Of a stretch of DNA of 24,399 nt, positions 1 through 9,143 are shown in pieces. Every line of letters starts with the position of its first letter. The stretch's first letter is position 1. Position numbers and translations under genes: made by a program. The stretch comes from JAABQT01 sp035459025 (GTDB taxonomy: Bacteria > Pseudomonadota > Gammaproteobacteria > Burkholderiales > SG8-39): contig DATHYT010000089.1 of the NCBI GenBank assembly GCA_035459025.1, positions 1 through 24,399 on the forward strand. The letters are read 5' to 3'. The notes under the pieces were generated by a model. The model did not search any database, was not told the origin of the DNA, and saw only the letters and a program-made list of their open reading frames with translations.

Positions 1-1118
<1,118 letters not shown>

Positions 1119-1119
<1 letters not shown>

Positions 1120-2225
1120 CAGAAGACGATCACGCCCCGCGCGTTACGGCCGGATTCGAGGTCGGCGAACGCCTGCGGCGCCTCGTCGATCTTGTAGCGG
1201 TGCGTGATCAGCTCGTCGAGCTTGAGGCGCCCCGCCATGTAGAGCTGCAGCATCTTCGGGAAATCGATGCGCGGCACCGAGGAGCCGAAGTAGCTGCCCT
1301 GCAGGGTCTTCTCCTCGAACACCATGCTCATGGGCCTGAAGGAGGCGGCCTCGGTCGGGCGCGCCACCCCCACGATCACCGCTTTGCCGCCGCGCCGGAT
1401 CGCGCGGTACGCGGTTTCGGCCAGCACGCCCGCGCCCACGCACTCGAAGGCGTAGTCGGGGCCGCCCCCGGTCATCTTCTTCAGCGCCTTGGCCGTGTCC
1501 TCGCCCGGCTTGGCGAGGACCGTGTCGGTGGCGCCGAAGCGCTTGGCCATCTCGAGCTTCTCCGGCAGGGTGTCGATGGCGATGATGCGCTCGGCGCCGG
1601 CGATCGCCGCGCCCTGCACCACGTTGAGCCCGACGCCGCCGCAGCCGAACACGGCGACGCTACTGCCCGGTTCGACCTTCGCCGTGTTGAACACCGCGCC
1701 CACGCCGGTGGTCACGGCGCAGCCGACCAGCGCCGCGCGATCGAGCGGGATCTTGGGATCGATCCTGACGAGGTTGTCCACCGACAGCGTGGCGTACTCC
1801 GCCATCACCCCGCAGCCCGAGAAGATGCCGAGCGGCTTGCCCGCGGCATCCTTCACGCGCGGCGTGCCTTCGGGCGGCGTGGTGAGCGCCTTGCCCTGCT
1901 CGATGCACAGCACCGGGCGGCCGGCGGCGCAGAACCGGCACCTGCCGCACATGTAGATGAACGAGGACACGACGTGGTCGCCGACGGCGAGGCCCGTCAC
2001 GCCCTCGCCCACCTCGATCACCTCGCCCGCGGCCTCGTGCCCGAGCACGAGCGGCGGGGGCATCGCGATGGTGCCGTTGGTGGCCGAGAGGTCCGAATGG
2101 CACACGCCGCAGGCGGCGATCTTCACCGTCACCTCGCCGCGCTTGGGCGCGTCGACGCTCACCGGCTCGACGACCACGGGCTTGTTCAGTTCGCGACAGA
2201 TCACTGCCTTGCCGGCGCGGGACAT
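1119..2225 (-). CDS. Zinc-dependent alcohol dehydrogenase (MDR superfamily)
   Basis: The protein has 368 residues, the normal length for class I/III-type zinc alcohol dehydrogenases. Catalytic zinc ligands are C42 (GVCHSD), H63/E64 (GHE) and C169. The structural zinc loop has C93, C96, C99 and C107. The Rossmann motif GCGGVG at 194-199 is followed by D218 at the end of the second strand, which suggests NAD(H) over NADP(H). It should oxidise a primary or secondary alcohol to an aldehyde or ketone in the cytoplasm. ATG 2225 was chosen because a G-rich Shine-Dalgarno (GGGGGG) precedes it and the motif spacing from the N terminus is standard; the frame stays open far upstream without homology. 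It is divergent from an aldehyde dehydrogenase, the natural next enzyme, and coupled to the response regulator/cyclase downstream. The substrate is unknown. Confidence 0.93.
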
Positions 2226-2258
2226 GCAGCCCCCCAATCTCTGCGTCAGATCGCCTCG

Positions 2259-2264
2259 AGTATA
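2259..2264 (-). promoter_or_regulatory. Candidate -10 box for the alcohol dehydrogenase operon
   Basis: On the minus strand the hexamer TATACT, one mismatch from TATAAT, lies 34 bases upstream of the alcohol dehydrogenase ATG in an otherwise very GC-rich spacer. No convincing -35 is seen at 16-18 bases, so an activator may be needed or the match may be chance. Confidence 0.35.
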
Positions 2265-2323
2265 GCGGCCTGCACCGAGGCGCGCCCCGCAGTTCCGCAG
2301 CCCGGGCCGCGCGCATCGTCTCG

Positions 2324-2352
2324 TTGCCGCGGGCCGCGGCGGGGCGTTAAAG
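2324..2352 (+). promoter_or_regulatory. Weak sigma-70-like promoter candidate for the aldehyde dehydrogenase
   Basis: TTGCCG and TTAAAG are separated by exactly 17 bases and lie 29 bases before the aldehyde dehydrogenase start. Only four and three of six positions match the consensus, so this is a candidate by position rather than a clear promoter. No dyad operator was seen in the 156-bp spacer. Confidence 0.22.
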
Positions 2353-2381
2353 TACCGCTCTTGCCGTCCACGGGTGATCCC

Positions 2382-3806
2382 ATGCTCAATCGAGACAAGT
2401 TCTTCATTGGCGGCCAATGGGTCGCCCCTTCTTCCCGGGAAACGATCGAGGTGCACCACTCCGGCACCGGCGAGGTGATGGGCGAAGTGCCCGCGGGCAC
2501 CGAGCGCGACATCGACGCCGCGGCGGCCGCGGCGGCAGCCGCCCTGCCGTCCTGGAGCGCGACCAGCGCCGAGGAGCGCGCGGGCTGCCTGCAGAAGATC
2601 TCCGAGGGCCTGAAGGCGCGCTCGGAGGAGATCGCGAAGACCATCGCCGCCGAGGTCGGCATGCCGATCAAGCTCGCCGGCCGGATCCAGGTCGGCCTGC
2701 CGATCGCGAACTTCGCCAACTACGCCCGGATTGCGCGCGAGTTCAAGTTCGAGGAGCGCGTCGGCAACTCGCTCGTCGTGAAGGACCCCGTGGGCGTGGT
2801 CGGCGCGATCACGCCCTGGAACTATCCCCTGCACCAGATCACGCTCAAGCTCGCGCCCGCGCTCGCCGCGGGCTGCACGGTGGTGCTCAAGCCCTCCGAG
2901 GTCGCGCCGTTCAACGCATTCATCCTCGCCGAGGTGATCGAGGCCGCGGGGCTGCCGAAGGGCGTCTTCAACCTCGTCACCGGCCTGGGGCCCGTGGTGG
3001 GCGAGGCGCTCGTCAAGCATCCGAAGGTGGACATGATCTCCTTCACCGGCTCGACGCGCGCAGGAAAACGCATCTCGGAGGTCGCGGCGCAGCAGGTGAA
3101 GCGCGTGGCGCTCGAGCTGGGCGGCAAGAGCGCCTCCGTGATCCTGGAGGACGCCGACCTCGCCGCCGCGGTGAAGGGCACGGTGAACGGCTGCTACCTC
3201 AACTCGGGGCAGACCTGCACCGCGCTCACGCGGATGCTCGTGCCCGCTTCCAGGCACGACGAGATCGCGAAGCTCGCGGTCGAGGCGGCCAAGGGCTTCA
3301 CGCTGGGCGATCCGCTCTCGGAATCCACCCGACTCGGGCCGCTCGCCTCGCACCTGCAGCTCGAGCGCGTGCGCGGCTACATCCGCAAGGGCGTCGAGGA
3401 AGGCGCCGAGCTCCTCGCCGGCGGCGCCGAGCCGCCCGAGGGCGTCCCGGCCGGGTACTTCGTCAAGCCCACCATCTTCGGCAAAGTGAAGAACTCCATG
3501 ACCATCGCCCAGGAGGAGATCTTCGGGCCGGTGCTCTCCATCATCCCGTACCAGGACGAAGAGGAGGCAGTGAAGATCGCCAACGATTCGCCCTACGGCC
3601 TCGCGGGCGCGGTGTGGTCCAAGGACGAGGCGCGCGCGCAGGCCGTGGCGCGGCGCATCCGCGCGGGCCAGATCGACGTGAACGGCGGCGCCTACAACAT
3701 GAACGCGCCCTTCGGCGGGTTCAAGCAGTCCGGGCACGGGCGCGAGGCGGGCGTGTACGGGCTGGAGGAGTTTCTGGAGCTAAAGTCGCTGCAGCTGAAG
3801 GGCTAG
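2382..3806 (+). CDS. NAD(P)-dependent aldehyde dehydrogenase
   Basis: The 474-residue protein is full length for the ALDH superfamily. It shows the oxyanion asparagine N147 in TPWNYP, the cofactor lysine in VLKPSE, the FTGS loop, general base E245 in ELGGKS, nucleophile C279 in SGQTC, and EEIFGP near the C terminus. It should oxidise an aldehyde to the carboxylic acid. ATG 2382 begins the usual N-terminal strand (FFIGGQWV); the long open frame upstream is a high-GC artefact. It is divergent from the zinc alcohol dehydrogenase, and its product would be a substrate for the acyl-CoA synthetase on the other side. Its stop codon shares the palindrome CTAG with the stop of that convergent gene. The substrate cannot be told from the sequence. 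Confidence 0.94.
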   Translation: MLNRDKFFIGGQWVAPSSRETIEVHHSGTGEVMGEVPAGTERDIDAAAAAAAAALPSWSATSAEERAGCLQKISEGLKARSEEIAKTIAAEVGMPIKLAGRIQVGLPIANFANYARIAREFKFEERVGNSLVVKDPVGVVGAITPWNYPLHQITLKLAPALAAGCTVVLKPSEVAPFNAFILAEVIEAAGLPKGVFNLVTGLGPVVGEALVKHPKVDMISFTGSTRAGKRISEVAAQQVKRVALELGGKSASVILEDADLAAAVKGTVNGCYLNSGQTCTALTRMLVPASRHDEIAKLAVEAAKGFTLGDPLSESTRLGPLASHLQLERVRGYIRKGVEEGAELLAGGAEPPEGVPAGYFVKPTIFGKVKNSMTIAQEEIFGPVLSIIPYQDEEEAVKIANDSPYGLAGAVWSKDEARAQAVARRIRAGQIDVNGGAYNMNAPFGGFKQSGHGREAGVYGLEEFLELKSLQLKG

Positions 3807-5920
3807 CGCCGCCGCGCGATCAGCGCATCGACCGCGAGGACGCCCTTCGCGCCGCAGCGCAAGGGATTGACATCGAGCTCCTCGATCTCGCCGGCGAGGT
3901 CGGCGGCGAGCTCGGAGACGCGCGCGATCGCATCAGCGAGCGCCTCCAGATCCGCCGCCGCGCCGCCGCGAAATCCCGTGAGCAGCCGGTAGCCGCGCAG
4001 CCGCGCGAGCATCGCGCGCGCCTCGGCCGCCGTCACCGGCGCGAGCGCCGCGACCGTGTCGTGGATCAGCTCGACGAGCACGCCGCCCGAGCCGACGACG
4101 ACGAGCGCGCCGACCTCGGGATCGATGCGCGCGCCGACGATCACCTCGGCGCCCGGCACCATCGGCTGCACGAGCACGCCGCGCAGCGCGTGGCCGCGCG
4201 CGGCGGCGACGATCTCGGCGTACGCGGGGCGCAGCTCGGCCTCGTTGGCGATGTCCACGCGCACGACGCCGAGCTCGCTCTTGTGCAGGATGTCGGACGC
4301 CTCGGCCTTGAGCACGACCGGGTAGCCGAGCGCGCGCGCCGCGGCGGCCGCCTCGTCCGCGCTTTGCGCGAGCCGCTCCCCGACCACCGGCACGCCGTAG
4401 GCCGCGAGCACGCGCTTCGCCTCGCGCTCGGTGAGCGTGGCGCCCGCGGCATCGAGCAGCTGGCGGGCCTGCGCCGCGGCGCCGGGCGGCGAGCGGCGCG
4501 GCGCCGGGGCGTGCTCGAGGTCGGCTCGCCGGTGCCACGCCGCGATCGCGGCGAAGCAGCGCTCCATGGAGCGGAACACCGGAATGCGCTCGTCCTGCTC
4601 GTAGCCCTCGGCGCCAGGCCCCTGCAGCCACTCCGAGAGCCACACCAGCACGACGGGCTTCGCCTGGTCCCGGGCGAGCCGCCCCATCATCGGCACGCGC
4701 TCGGCCGCCGTCTGCTGGATCGCCACGGTGGCCGGGACGACGAGCACGCCGTACTGGGGGTCCTCGAGCAGCGCGCGGCAGCAGCGCGTAAAGGAATCGG
4801 GGACGTTCAGCACCTGCGCGGTCGGGTCGCAGGGATTGCGCGCCGCGCCGAACTCCGGAACGATGCCGCGCAGCACATCCACCGTCGCCGGCTGCGGCTG
4901 CGGCATGGGCACGCCGTGCGCCGCCGCCTTGTCCGCCGCCATGACGCCCGCGCCGCCCGAGCCGGAGATGACCGCCGCGCCGCGCGCGCCGGGCGCCCCC
5001 GCGGCGGCGAAGAACGCCGCGTACTCGAGGAGCGCCTCGAAATCCTGCACCGTCACGAACCCCGCGCGGTCGAACAGCGCCCGCCAGGCGACCGCCGAGC
5101 CGGCGAGCGAGCCGGTGTGCGAGCGCGCCGCGGCCGCACCGTCGGCGCTCGTGCCGAGCTTGAAGACGACGACGGGCTTCTGCGCGCGGTGCGCGCGCGC
5201 GCCCGCTTCCAGCAGGCGCGCGGCGCTCGCCGCGCCCTCGAACAGGCACGCGATCGCGCGCACCTCCGGGTCCTCGGCCATGGCGGCGACCAGGTCGCCG
5301 ACGTCCACGTCGGCGGAGTTGCCGCACGAGAAGAAGTAGCGGATCCCGAGGCCCCGGTCCCAGGCCTGCGCGAGCGAGTAGCCGAGCGCGCCGGACTGGC
5401 TGACGATGGCGATCGAGCCCGTCGCGCGCGGCGCGCGCGCGTACTCGGAGAGGAAGGTCACGCCGGCGCGCGCCGCGTGATTGACCATGCCCATGCAGTT
5501 GGGCCCGAGCATCGGCATCTTCGCGGCGCGCGCGATCTCGCCCAGGCGGTGCTGCGCGCGCGCGGCGTCCTCGCGCGTCATCTCGCCGTACCCGGAGGCG
5601 AAGACGATCGCCGAGCCCGCGCCCGCCGCGGCGGCCTCCTCCAGCGCGGCCTCCACGCCCTCGCGCGGCACCGCCAGCACCACGCAGTCGGGCGAGCGCG
5701 GCAGCGACGCGAGCGAGGCGTAGCAGCGCCGCTCGCCGATCATTTCGTACTTGGCGTTCACCGGGAACACCTCGCCCGCGAACTGCGCGAGGTTCTCGAG
5801 CGTGCGCACGCCGAAGGAGCCGGCGCGCGGCGAGGCGCCGACCACCGCCACCGAGCGCGGCGCGACGAGGCGCTCGAGCTCGGCGCGCGTGTACGCCGCG
5901 CGGCGCTCCGGTGTTAGCAT
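3803..5920 (-). CDS. Acyl-CoA synthetase (NDP-forming type), fused alpha and beta parts
   Basis: The protein has 705 residues and the single-chain layout of ADP-forming acyl-CoA synthetases. A CoA-binding Rossmann domain (about 20-120) with SVAVVGAS comes first, then succinyl-CoA-ligase-like domains (about 155-460) carrying the conserved phosphohistidine candidate H268 in SHTGSLAGS, then an ATP-grasp domain (about 495-705) with the DILHKSE segment at 543-549. It should convert an acid, ATP and CoA to acyl-CoA, ADP and phosphate. No acetyltransferase (GNAT) domain is attached, so it is not a Pat-type lysine acetyltransferase. ATG 5920 is the only sensible start and lies 30 bp from the divergent SDR start. 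In context it would activate the acid made by the aldehyde dehydrogenase. Substrate range in this family is broad and not predictable here. Confidence 0.9.
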   Translation of the reverse strand: MLTPERRAAYTRAELERLVAPRSVAVVGASPRAGSFGVRTLENLAQFAGEVFPVNAKYEMIGERRCYASLASLPRSPDCVVLAVPREGVEAALEEAAAAGAGSAIVFASGYGEMTREDAARAQHRLGEIARAAKMPMLGPNCMGMVNHAARAGVTFLSEYARAPRATGSIAIVSQSGALGYSLAQAWDRGLGIRYFFSCGNSADVDVGDLVAAMAEDPEVRAIACLFEGAASAARLLEAGARAHRAQKPVVVFKLGTSADGAAAARSHTGSLAGSAVAWRALFDRAGFVTVQDFEALLEYAAFFAAAGAPGARGAAVISGSGGAGVMAADKAAAHGVPMPQPQPATVDVLRGIVPEFGAARNPCDPTAQVLNVPDSFTRCCRALLEDPQYGVLVVPATVAIQQTAAERVPMMGRLARDQAKPVVLVWLSEWLQGPGAEGYEQDERIPVFRSMERCFAAIAAWHRRADLEHAPAPRRSPPGAAAQARQLLDAAGATLTEREAKRVLAAYGVPVVGERLAQSADEAAAAARALGYPVVLKAEASDILHKSELGVVRVDIANEAELRPAYAEIVAAARGHALRGVLVQPMVPGAEVIVGARIDPEVGALVVVGSGGVLVELIHDTVAALAPVTAAEARAMLARLRGYRLLTGFRGGAAADLEALADAIARVSELAADLAGEIEELDVNPLRCGAKGVLAVDALIARRR

Positions 5921-5950
5921 AGGCGAAACGATAACAGCATCGGCCTTTGC

Positions 5951-6727
5951 ATGAACGTCAAGCAGCTTCTGGATCTCAAGGGGCGCGTCGCGCTGGTCAC
6001 CGGCGGCTCGCGCGGGCTCGGCCTGCAGATGGCCGAGGCGCTCGGCGAGATGGGCGCGCGCCTCGCGCTCACGGCGCGAAAGCAGGCCGAGCTCGACGAA
6101 GCGGTCGCGCACCTGAAGGCGCAGGGCATCGAGGCCACGGCCTGGGTCTGCGACCTCGGCAAGCGCGAGGCGATCGCCCCGGTGGTCGAGGCGATCCTCG
6201 CCAAGCTCAGCAGGATCGACATCCTCGTCAACAATGCCGGCGCCACCTGGGGCGCGCCGGCCGAGGATCATCCGCTGGAAGCCTGGGACAAGCTCGTGAA
6301 CCTCAACCTCACGGGCACCTTCCTTGCCTCGCAGCTCGTCGCCAAGAAATCCATGATCCCGTCGAAATGGGGCCGCATCGTCAACGTCGCCTCGATCGCC
6401 GGCATCGCGGCGAGCGATCCGCGCGTGGTGAAGACCGTGGCCTACAACGCGACCAAGCACGGCGTCGTGGGCCTCACGCGGCAGCTGGCGGCGGAGTGGG
6501 GCGAGCACGGCATCACCGTGAACGCCATCTGCCCGGGGTTCTTCCCCTCCAGGATGACCAAGGCGACGCTCGATACGCTCGGGCGCATGGTGGCGGAGCT
6601 CACGCCCACCAAGCGCCTCGGCAACGACGAGGACCTGAAGGGCCTCGTCGTCCTGCTCGCCTCGGAGGCCTCGCGCCACATCACCGGGCAGGCGATCGCG
6701 GTGGACGGCGGCGCGATCCTGATATGA
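5951..6727 (+). CDS. Short-chain dehydrogenase/reductase (SDR)
   Basis: This 258-residue classical SDR has cofactor motif TGGSRGLG at 17-24, NNAG at 94-97, and catalytic S148, Y165 and K169. Overall it resembles the 3-oxoacyl-reductase/gluconate 5-dehydrogenase branch, ending in the usual VDGG segment. It probably interconverts a ketone and an alcohol with NAD(P)H. The ATG at 5951 has no clear Shine-Dalgarno, but the N terminus fits the family. The downstream thioesterase starts inside its stop codon (ATGA), so the two are co-translated. The whole spacer to the divergent acyl-CoA synthetase is 30 bp, so promoter elements for either gene must lie partly inside the other one. The exact substrate is unknown. 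Confidence 0.9.
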   Translation: MNVKQLLDLKGRVALVTGGSRGLGLQMAEALGEMGARLALTARKQAELDEAVAHLKAQGIEATAWVCDLGKREAIAPVVEAILAKLSRIDILVNNAGATWGAPAEDHPLEAWDKLVNLNLTGTFLASQLVAKKSMIPSKWGRIVNVASIAGIAASDPRVVKTVAYNATKHGVVGLTRQLAAEWGEHGITVNAICPGFFPSRMTKATLDTLGRMVAELTPTKRLGNDEDLKGLVVLLASEASRHITGQAIAVDGGAILI

Positions 6728-7149
6728 GCGCCGACGCGACGCTGCAATTCACGCGCGACTACCAGAACCGCATCCCGTTCGTCGCGCACCTGGGCCTCAC
6801 CACCGACGCGCTCGGCGCGGGCACGGCGCGCCTGTCGATGCCGCTGCCCGCGCACTTCACCAACAGCCTCGGCACGGCGCACGGCGGCGTCATCATGTCG
6901 CTGCTCGACGTGGCGCTGTGCACCGCGGCGCGCACGCTGCACCCGGAGTCCACCGGCGTGGTCACCATCGACATGACCACGTCCTTCATCGGCGGCGGCA
7001 AGGGCCATCAGCTGATCGCCGAGGCGCGCGTGCTGAAGGACGGGCGCAGCATCACCTTCGTGGAGGGCGAGGCGAAGAACGCCGACGGCTCGCTCGTCGC
7101 CAAGGCGATCGGCACGGTGCGCGTGCGCCACAAGGAGAAGGAAACCTGA
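6724..7149 (+). CDS. Hotdog-fold thioesterase, PaaI/4HBT type
   Basis: The 141-residue protein matches the length and pattern of PaaI-type acyl-CoA thioesterases. Residues 53-55 form the HGG of HGGVIMSLLDVA on the long hotdog helix, with D62 following, and the VTIDMTTSFIGGG and VVTID strands fit the fold. It should hydrolyse an acyl- or aryl-CoA to the free acid and CoA. The start at 6724 overlaps the SDR stop by four bases (ATGA). Placed beside an SDR and an acyl-CoA synthetase, it may release CoA from stalled intermediates, an inference from context only. Confidence 0.88.
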   Translation: MSADATLQFTRDYQNRIPFVAHLGLTTDALGAGTARLSMPLPAHFTNSLGTAHGGVIMSLLDVALCTAARTLHPESTGVVTIDMTTSFIGGGKGHQLIAEARVLKDGRSITFVEGEAKNADGSLVAKAIGTVRVRHKEKET

Positions 7150-7150
7150 G

Positions 7151-7156
7151 AGGAGG
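7151..7156 (+). promoter_or_regulatory. Strong ribosome binding site of the 7163 membrane protein
   Basis: A perfect AGGAGG lies six bases before ATG 7163 and fixes that start. It is the strongest Shine-Dalgarno in the left half of the window and lies right after the thioesterase stop, so the membrane protein could still be read from the same transcript. Confidence 0.75.
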
Positions 7157-7162
7157 CCGGAC

Positions 7163-7939
7163 ATGACCGCCAATCCCTACTCCGCCCCTGCCGCGGCGGT
7201 CGCTGATCCGGTCGCCCCGCAGGGCAAGTTCATTCCAGGCGGCCGCCGCGTCGCCGCTGGCCACGGCTGGAGCTGGATTGCGCAGGGCTGGGACCTGTTC
7301 AAGCGCCAGCCTGGCCTGTGGATCGGCATTTCGGTGACGCTGTTCGTGATCTTGCTGGTGCTGGCGTTGATCCCCGTGCTCGGCCCGTTCGCCAACTATC
7401 TGCTGTGGCCGGTGCTGAGCGCCGGGCTGCTCCTTGGCTGCGGCGCGCTCGTCGAAGGCGGCAACCTGGAGTTCAACCATCTTTTCGCTGGGTTTCGCGG
7501 GCGCTTCGGCACGCTGATCGCGGTAGGCGCCATCTCCTTCGGCATTTCCTTGGCCATCGCCGTTCTCGTCGCGGTCGTCATGGGCGTGGGCATCGGCACG
7601 ATGCTGGGTGGCGGCCCCGGCCCCAACGCCGCGCCGGAAGTGCTGATGACGGTGCTGCTCGCCATGCTGGTCATGTTCGCGCTGCTGCTGCCGCTGGTGA
7701 TGGCGATGTGGTTCGCGCCGGCGCTGGTGGTGTTCCACGAGCGCGGGGCGGTCGAAGCCATGAAGGAGAGCTTCGCCGGCTGCCTGAAGAACGTCCTGCC
7801 ATTCCTGATCTACGGCCTGATCGCGCTGGCGTTCGCGATCCTCGCGGCCATCCCCTTCGGCCTGGGGTGGCTGCTGCTCGGCCCGGTGCTGATCGCCTCG
7901 GTGTACGCGTCCTACCGCGACATCTACCTCGAGGCCTGA
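7163..7939 (+). CDS. BPSS1780-family-like integral membrane protein of unknown function
   Basis: The 258-residue protein starts with a Pro/Ala-rich cytoplasmic-looking N terminus (about 1-30), then GHGWSWIAQGWDLFKRQPGLWIG, a signature I associate with the BPSS1780 family of proteobacterial membrane proteins. Hydrophobic segments lie near residues 50-70, 75-95, 110-145, 150-175 and 200-250. A short polar stretch with FHERGAVEAMKESF precedes the last two segments. There are no catalytic motifs and no function is known to me. It has its own strong Shine-Dalgarno and follows the thioesterase by 13 bp. Its 3' end overlaps the convergent transporter gene by 16 bp. Recognition is from the pattern of the sequence, not from a search. 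Confidence 0.8.
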   Translation: MTANPYSAPAAAVADPVAPQGKFIPGGRRVAAGHGWSWIAQGWDLFKRQPGLWIGISVTLFVILLVLALIPVLGPFANYLLWPVLSAGLLLGCGALVEGGNLEFNHLFAGFRGRFGTLIAVGAISFGISLAIAVLVAVVMGVGIGTMLGGGPGPNAAPEVLMTVLLAMLVMFALLLPLVMAMWFAPALVVFHERGAVEAMKESFAGCLKNVLPFLIYGLIALAFAILAAIPFGLGWLLLGPVLIASVYASYRDIYLEA

Positions 7940-9135
7940 TCGGCCGCCAGCAGCCGGCGGCCCAACCACAGCCAGGCCAGGCCCGCGAACTGCGTGAGCC
8001 ACAGCAGCCCCAGCGCCCACGCGTAGGCGTCGGGCGCATAGCCTGCCGCCGTCTGCGGCCACAGGCTGAGCACCAGCCCCACGGCCGCCTGGCCGCTGAA
8101 CATGCCGATGAAGACAAAGACGTTGAGCGCGGTGTTCACGCGCCCCACCATGTGCCGCGGGTAGCGGCGCGAGAACAGCGCGTAGGACAGCACCACCGCC
8201 GTCGAGCCGGCGAAGAACACGCACCACAGCGCGAGCGCACCCGCGCGCACGCCGAGCGCGAGCATGGCCAAAGCCACGGAAGCCGCCGCCACGCCGCCCG
8301 CGAGCAGCGGCAGCGCGCTGCGGCCGCTGCGCACGCGCGCATCGGCCGCGCGGCCGAAGCCGACGTAGCCGAGCATCATGGCGAGGCTGAACAGGAGCAA
8401 AGCGCGGGCGACCTCGGCAGCCGTATAGCCGGCGATGTCGCGCAGCCAGGTCGCCACCCAGAGCGTTGATAGAGACACAGCGGCCACCTGGCTCGCGCCG
8501 ATGCACAGCGCCACGCGCCAGAACGCCGGATCGCGCGCGATGGCGCCGAAGCCGCGCAGTTGCGCGCCGACGCTCTCGCCGCGCTGGGTCGCGCTGCGCT
8601 CCGGAACGACGAGGTAGAGGAGCAGGCTGACGGCGAGGTTCAGCGCCACGATGCCGGCGAACACCTCGCGCCAGTGGAAGACGCGCAACGCCATCTCCAG
8701 CGGCACCGTGGCCACCACCGCGCCGAGCATGCCGCTGGCGAAGGCGATGCCGTTCATGCTGGCGAGGCGCTCGGACGGGTACCAAAGTGCGAAGGCCGAG
8801 AACGCCGCCATCAGGCAGCCCGAGACGCCGAGGCCGATCAGGCCGCGCGCCGCGGTCAGCTCCGCCGCGCTGCTGCCGGACGCGAACCAGATGCCGCCGA
8901 CCGCGGCCACCAGCAGCATGGTGGCGTTGACGCGGCGCGGCCCGTAGCGGTCGAGCAGCACCCCGAGCGGCAGCTGGAATACCGCAAAGGCAAAGAAGAA
9001 GATCGCCGTGAGCAGGCCGAGCCCCGCGGCCGTGAGCCCCAGCTCGCGCGCGATGACCGGCCCGATGATGGCGTTCACCGAGCGGTACAGGTAGGAGATG
9101 AAGTACCCCGCCAGGAACGGCAGGGTGACGCGCAC
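7924..9135 (-). CDS. Major facilitator superfamily transporter
   Basis: The 403-residue protein is strongly hydrophobic, with about twelve membrane segments in two halves joined by a polar loop (SATQRGESVGAQLRGFG). The MFS motif A variant GVLLDRYGPRRV follows the second segment. The best match in feel is the anion:cation symporter or sugar/organic-acid branch, without a firm subtype. No ATG lies near the N terminus; GTG 9135, nine bases after the last base of the channel stop, gives an N terminus that starts just before the first membrane helix, but it lacks a good Shine-Dalgarno and another rare start is possible. As last gene of the long minus-strand run it could import the substrate or export a product of the pathway. 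Confidence 0.85.
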   Translation of the reverse strand: MRVTLPFLAGYFISYLYRSVNAIIGPVIARELGLTAAGLGLLTAIFFFAFAVFQLPLGVLLDRYGPRRVNATMLLVAAVGGIWFASGSSAAELTAARGLIGLGVSGCLMAAFSAFALWYPSERLASMNGIAFASGMLGAVVATVPLEMALRVFHWREVFAGIVALNLAVSLLLYLVVPERSATQRGESVGAQLRGFGAIARDPAFWRVALCIGASQVAAVSLSTLWVATWLRDIAGYTAAEVARALLLFSLAMMLGYVGFGRAADARVRSGRSALPLLAGGVAAASVALAMLALGVRAGALALWCVFFAGSTAVVLSYALFSRRYPRHMVGRVNTALNVFVFIGMFSGQAAVGLVLSLWPQTAAGYAPDAYAWALGLLWLTQFAGLAWLWLGRRLLAADQASR

Positions 9136-9143
9136 GAGCAGGT

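Noticed and set aside
2417..5917. Very long plus-strand open frame of 1166 codons
   Set aside because: It is Arg/Ala/Gly/His-rich with no recognisable domain and runs out of frame through the aldehyde dehydrogenase and antisense to the acyl-CoA synthetase. This is a normal artefact of high-GC coding DNA.
3803..5920. Protein lysine acetyltransferase (Pat/PatZ type)
   Set aside because: Pat proteins carry an additional GNAT domain at the C terminus; this protein ends after the ATP-grasp domain.
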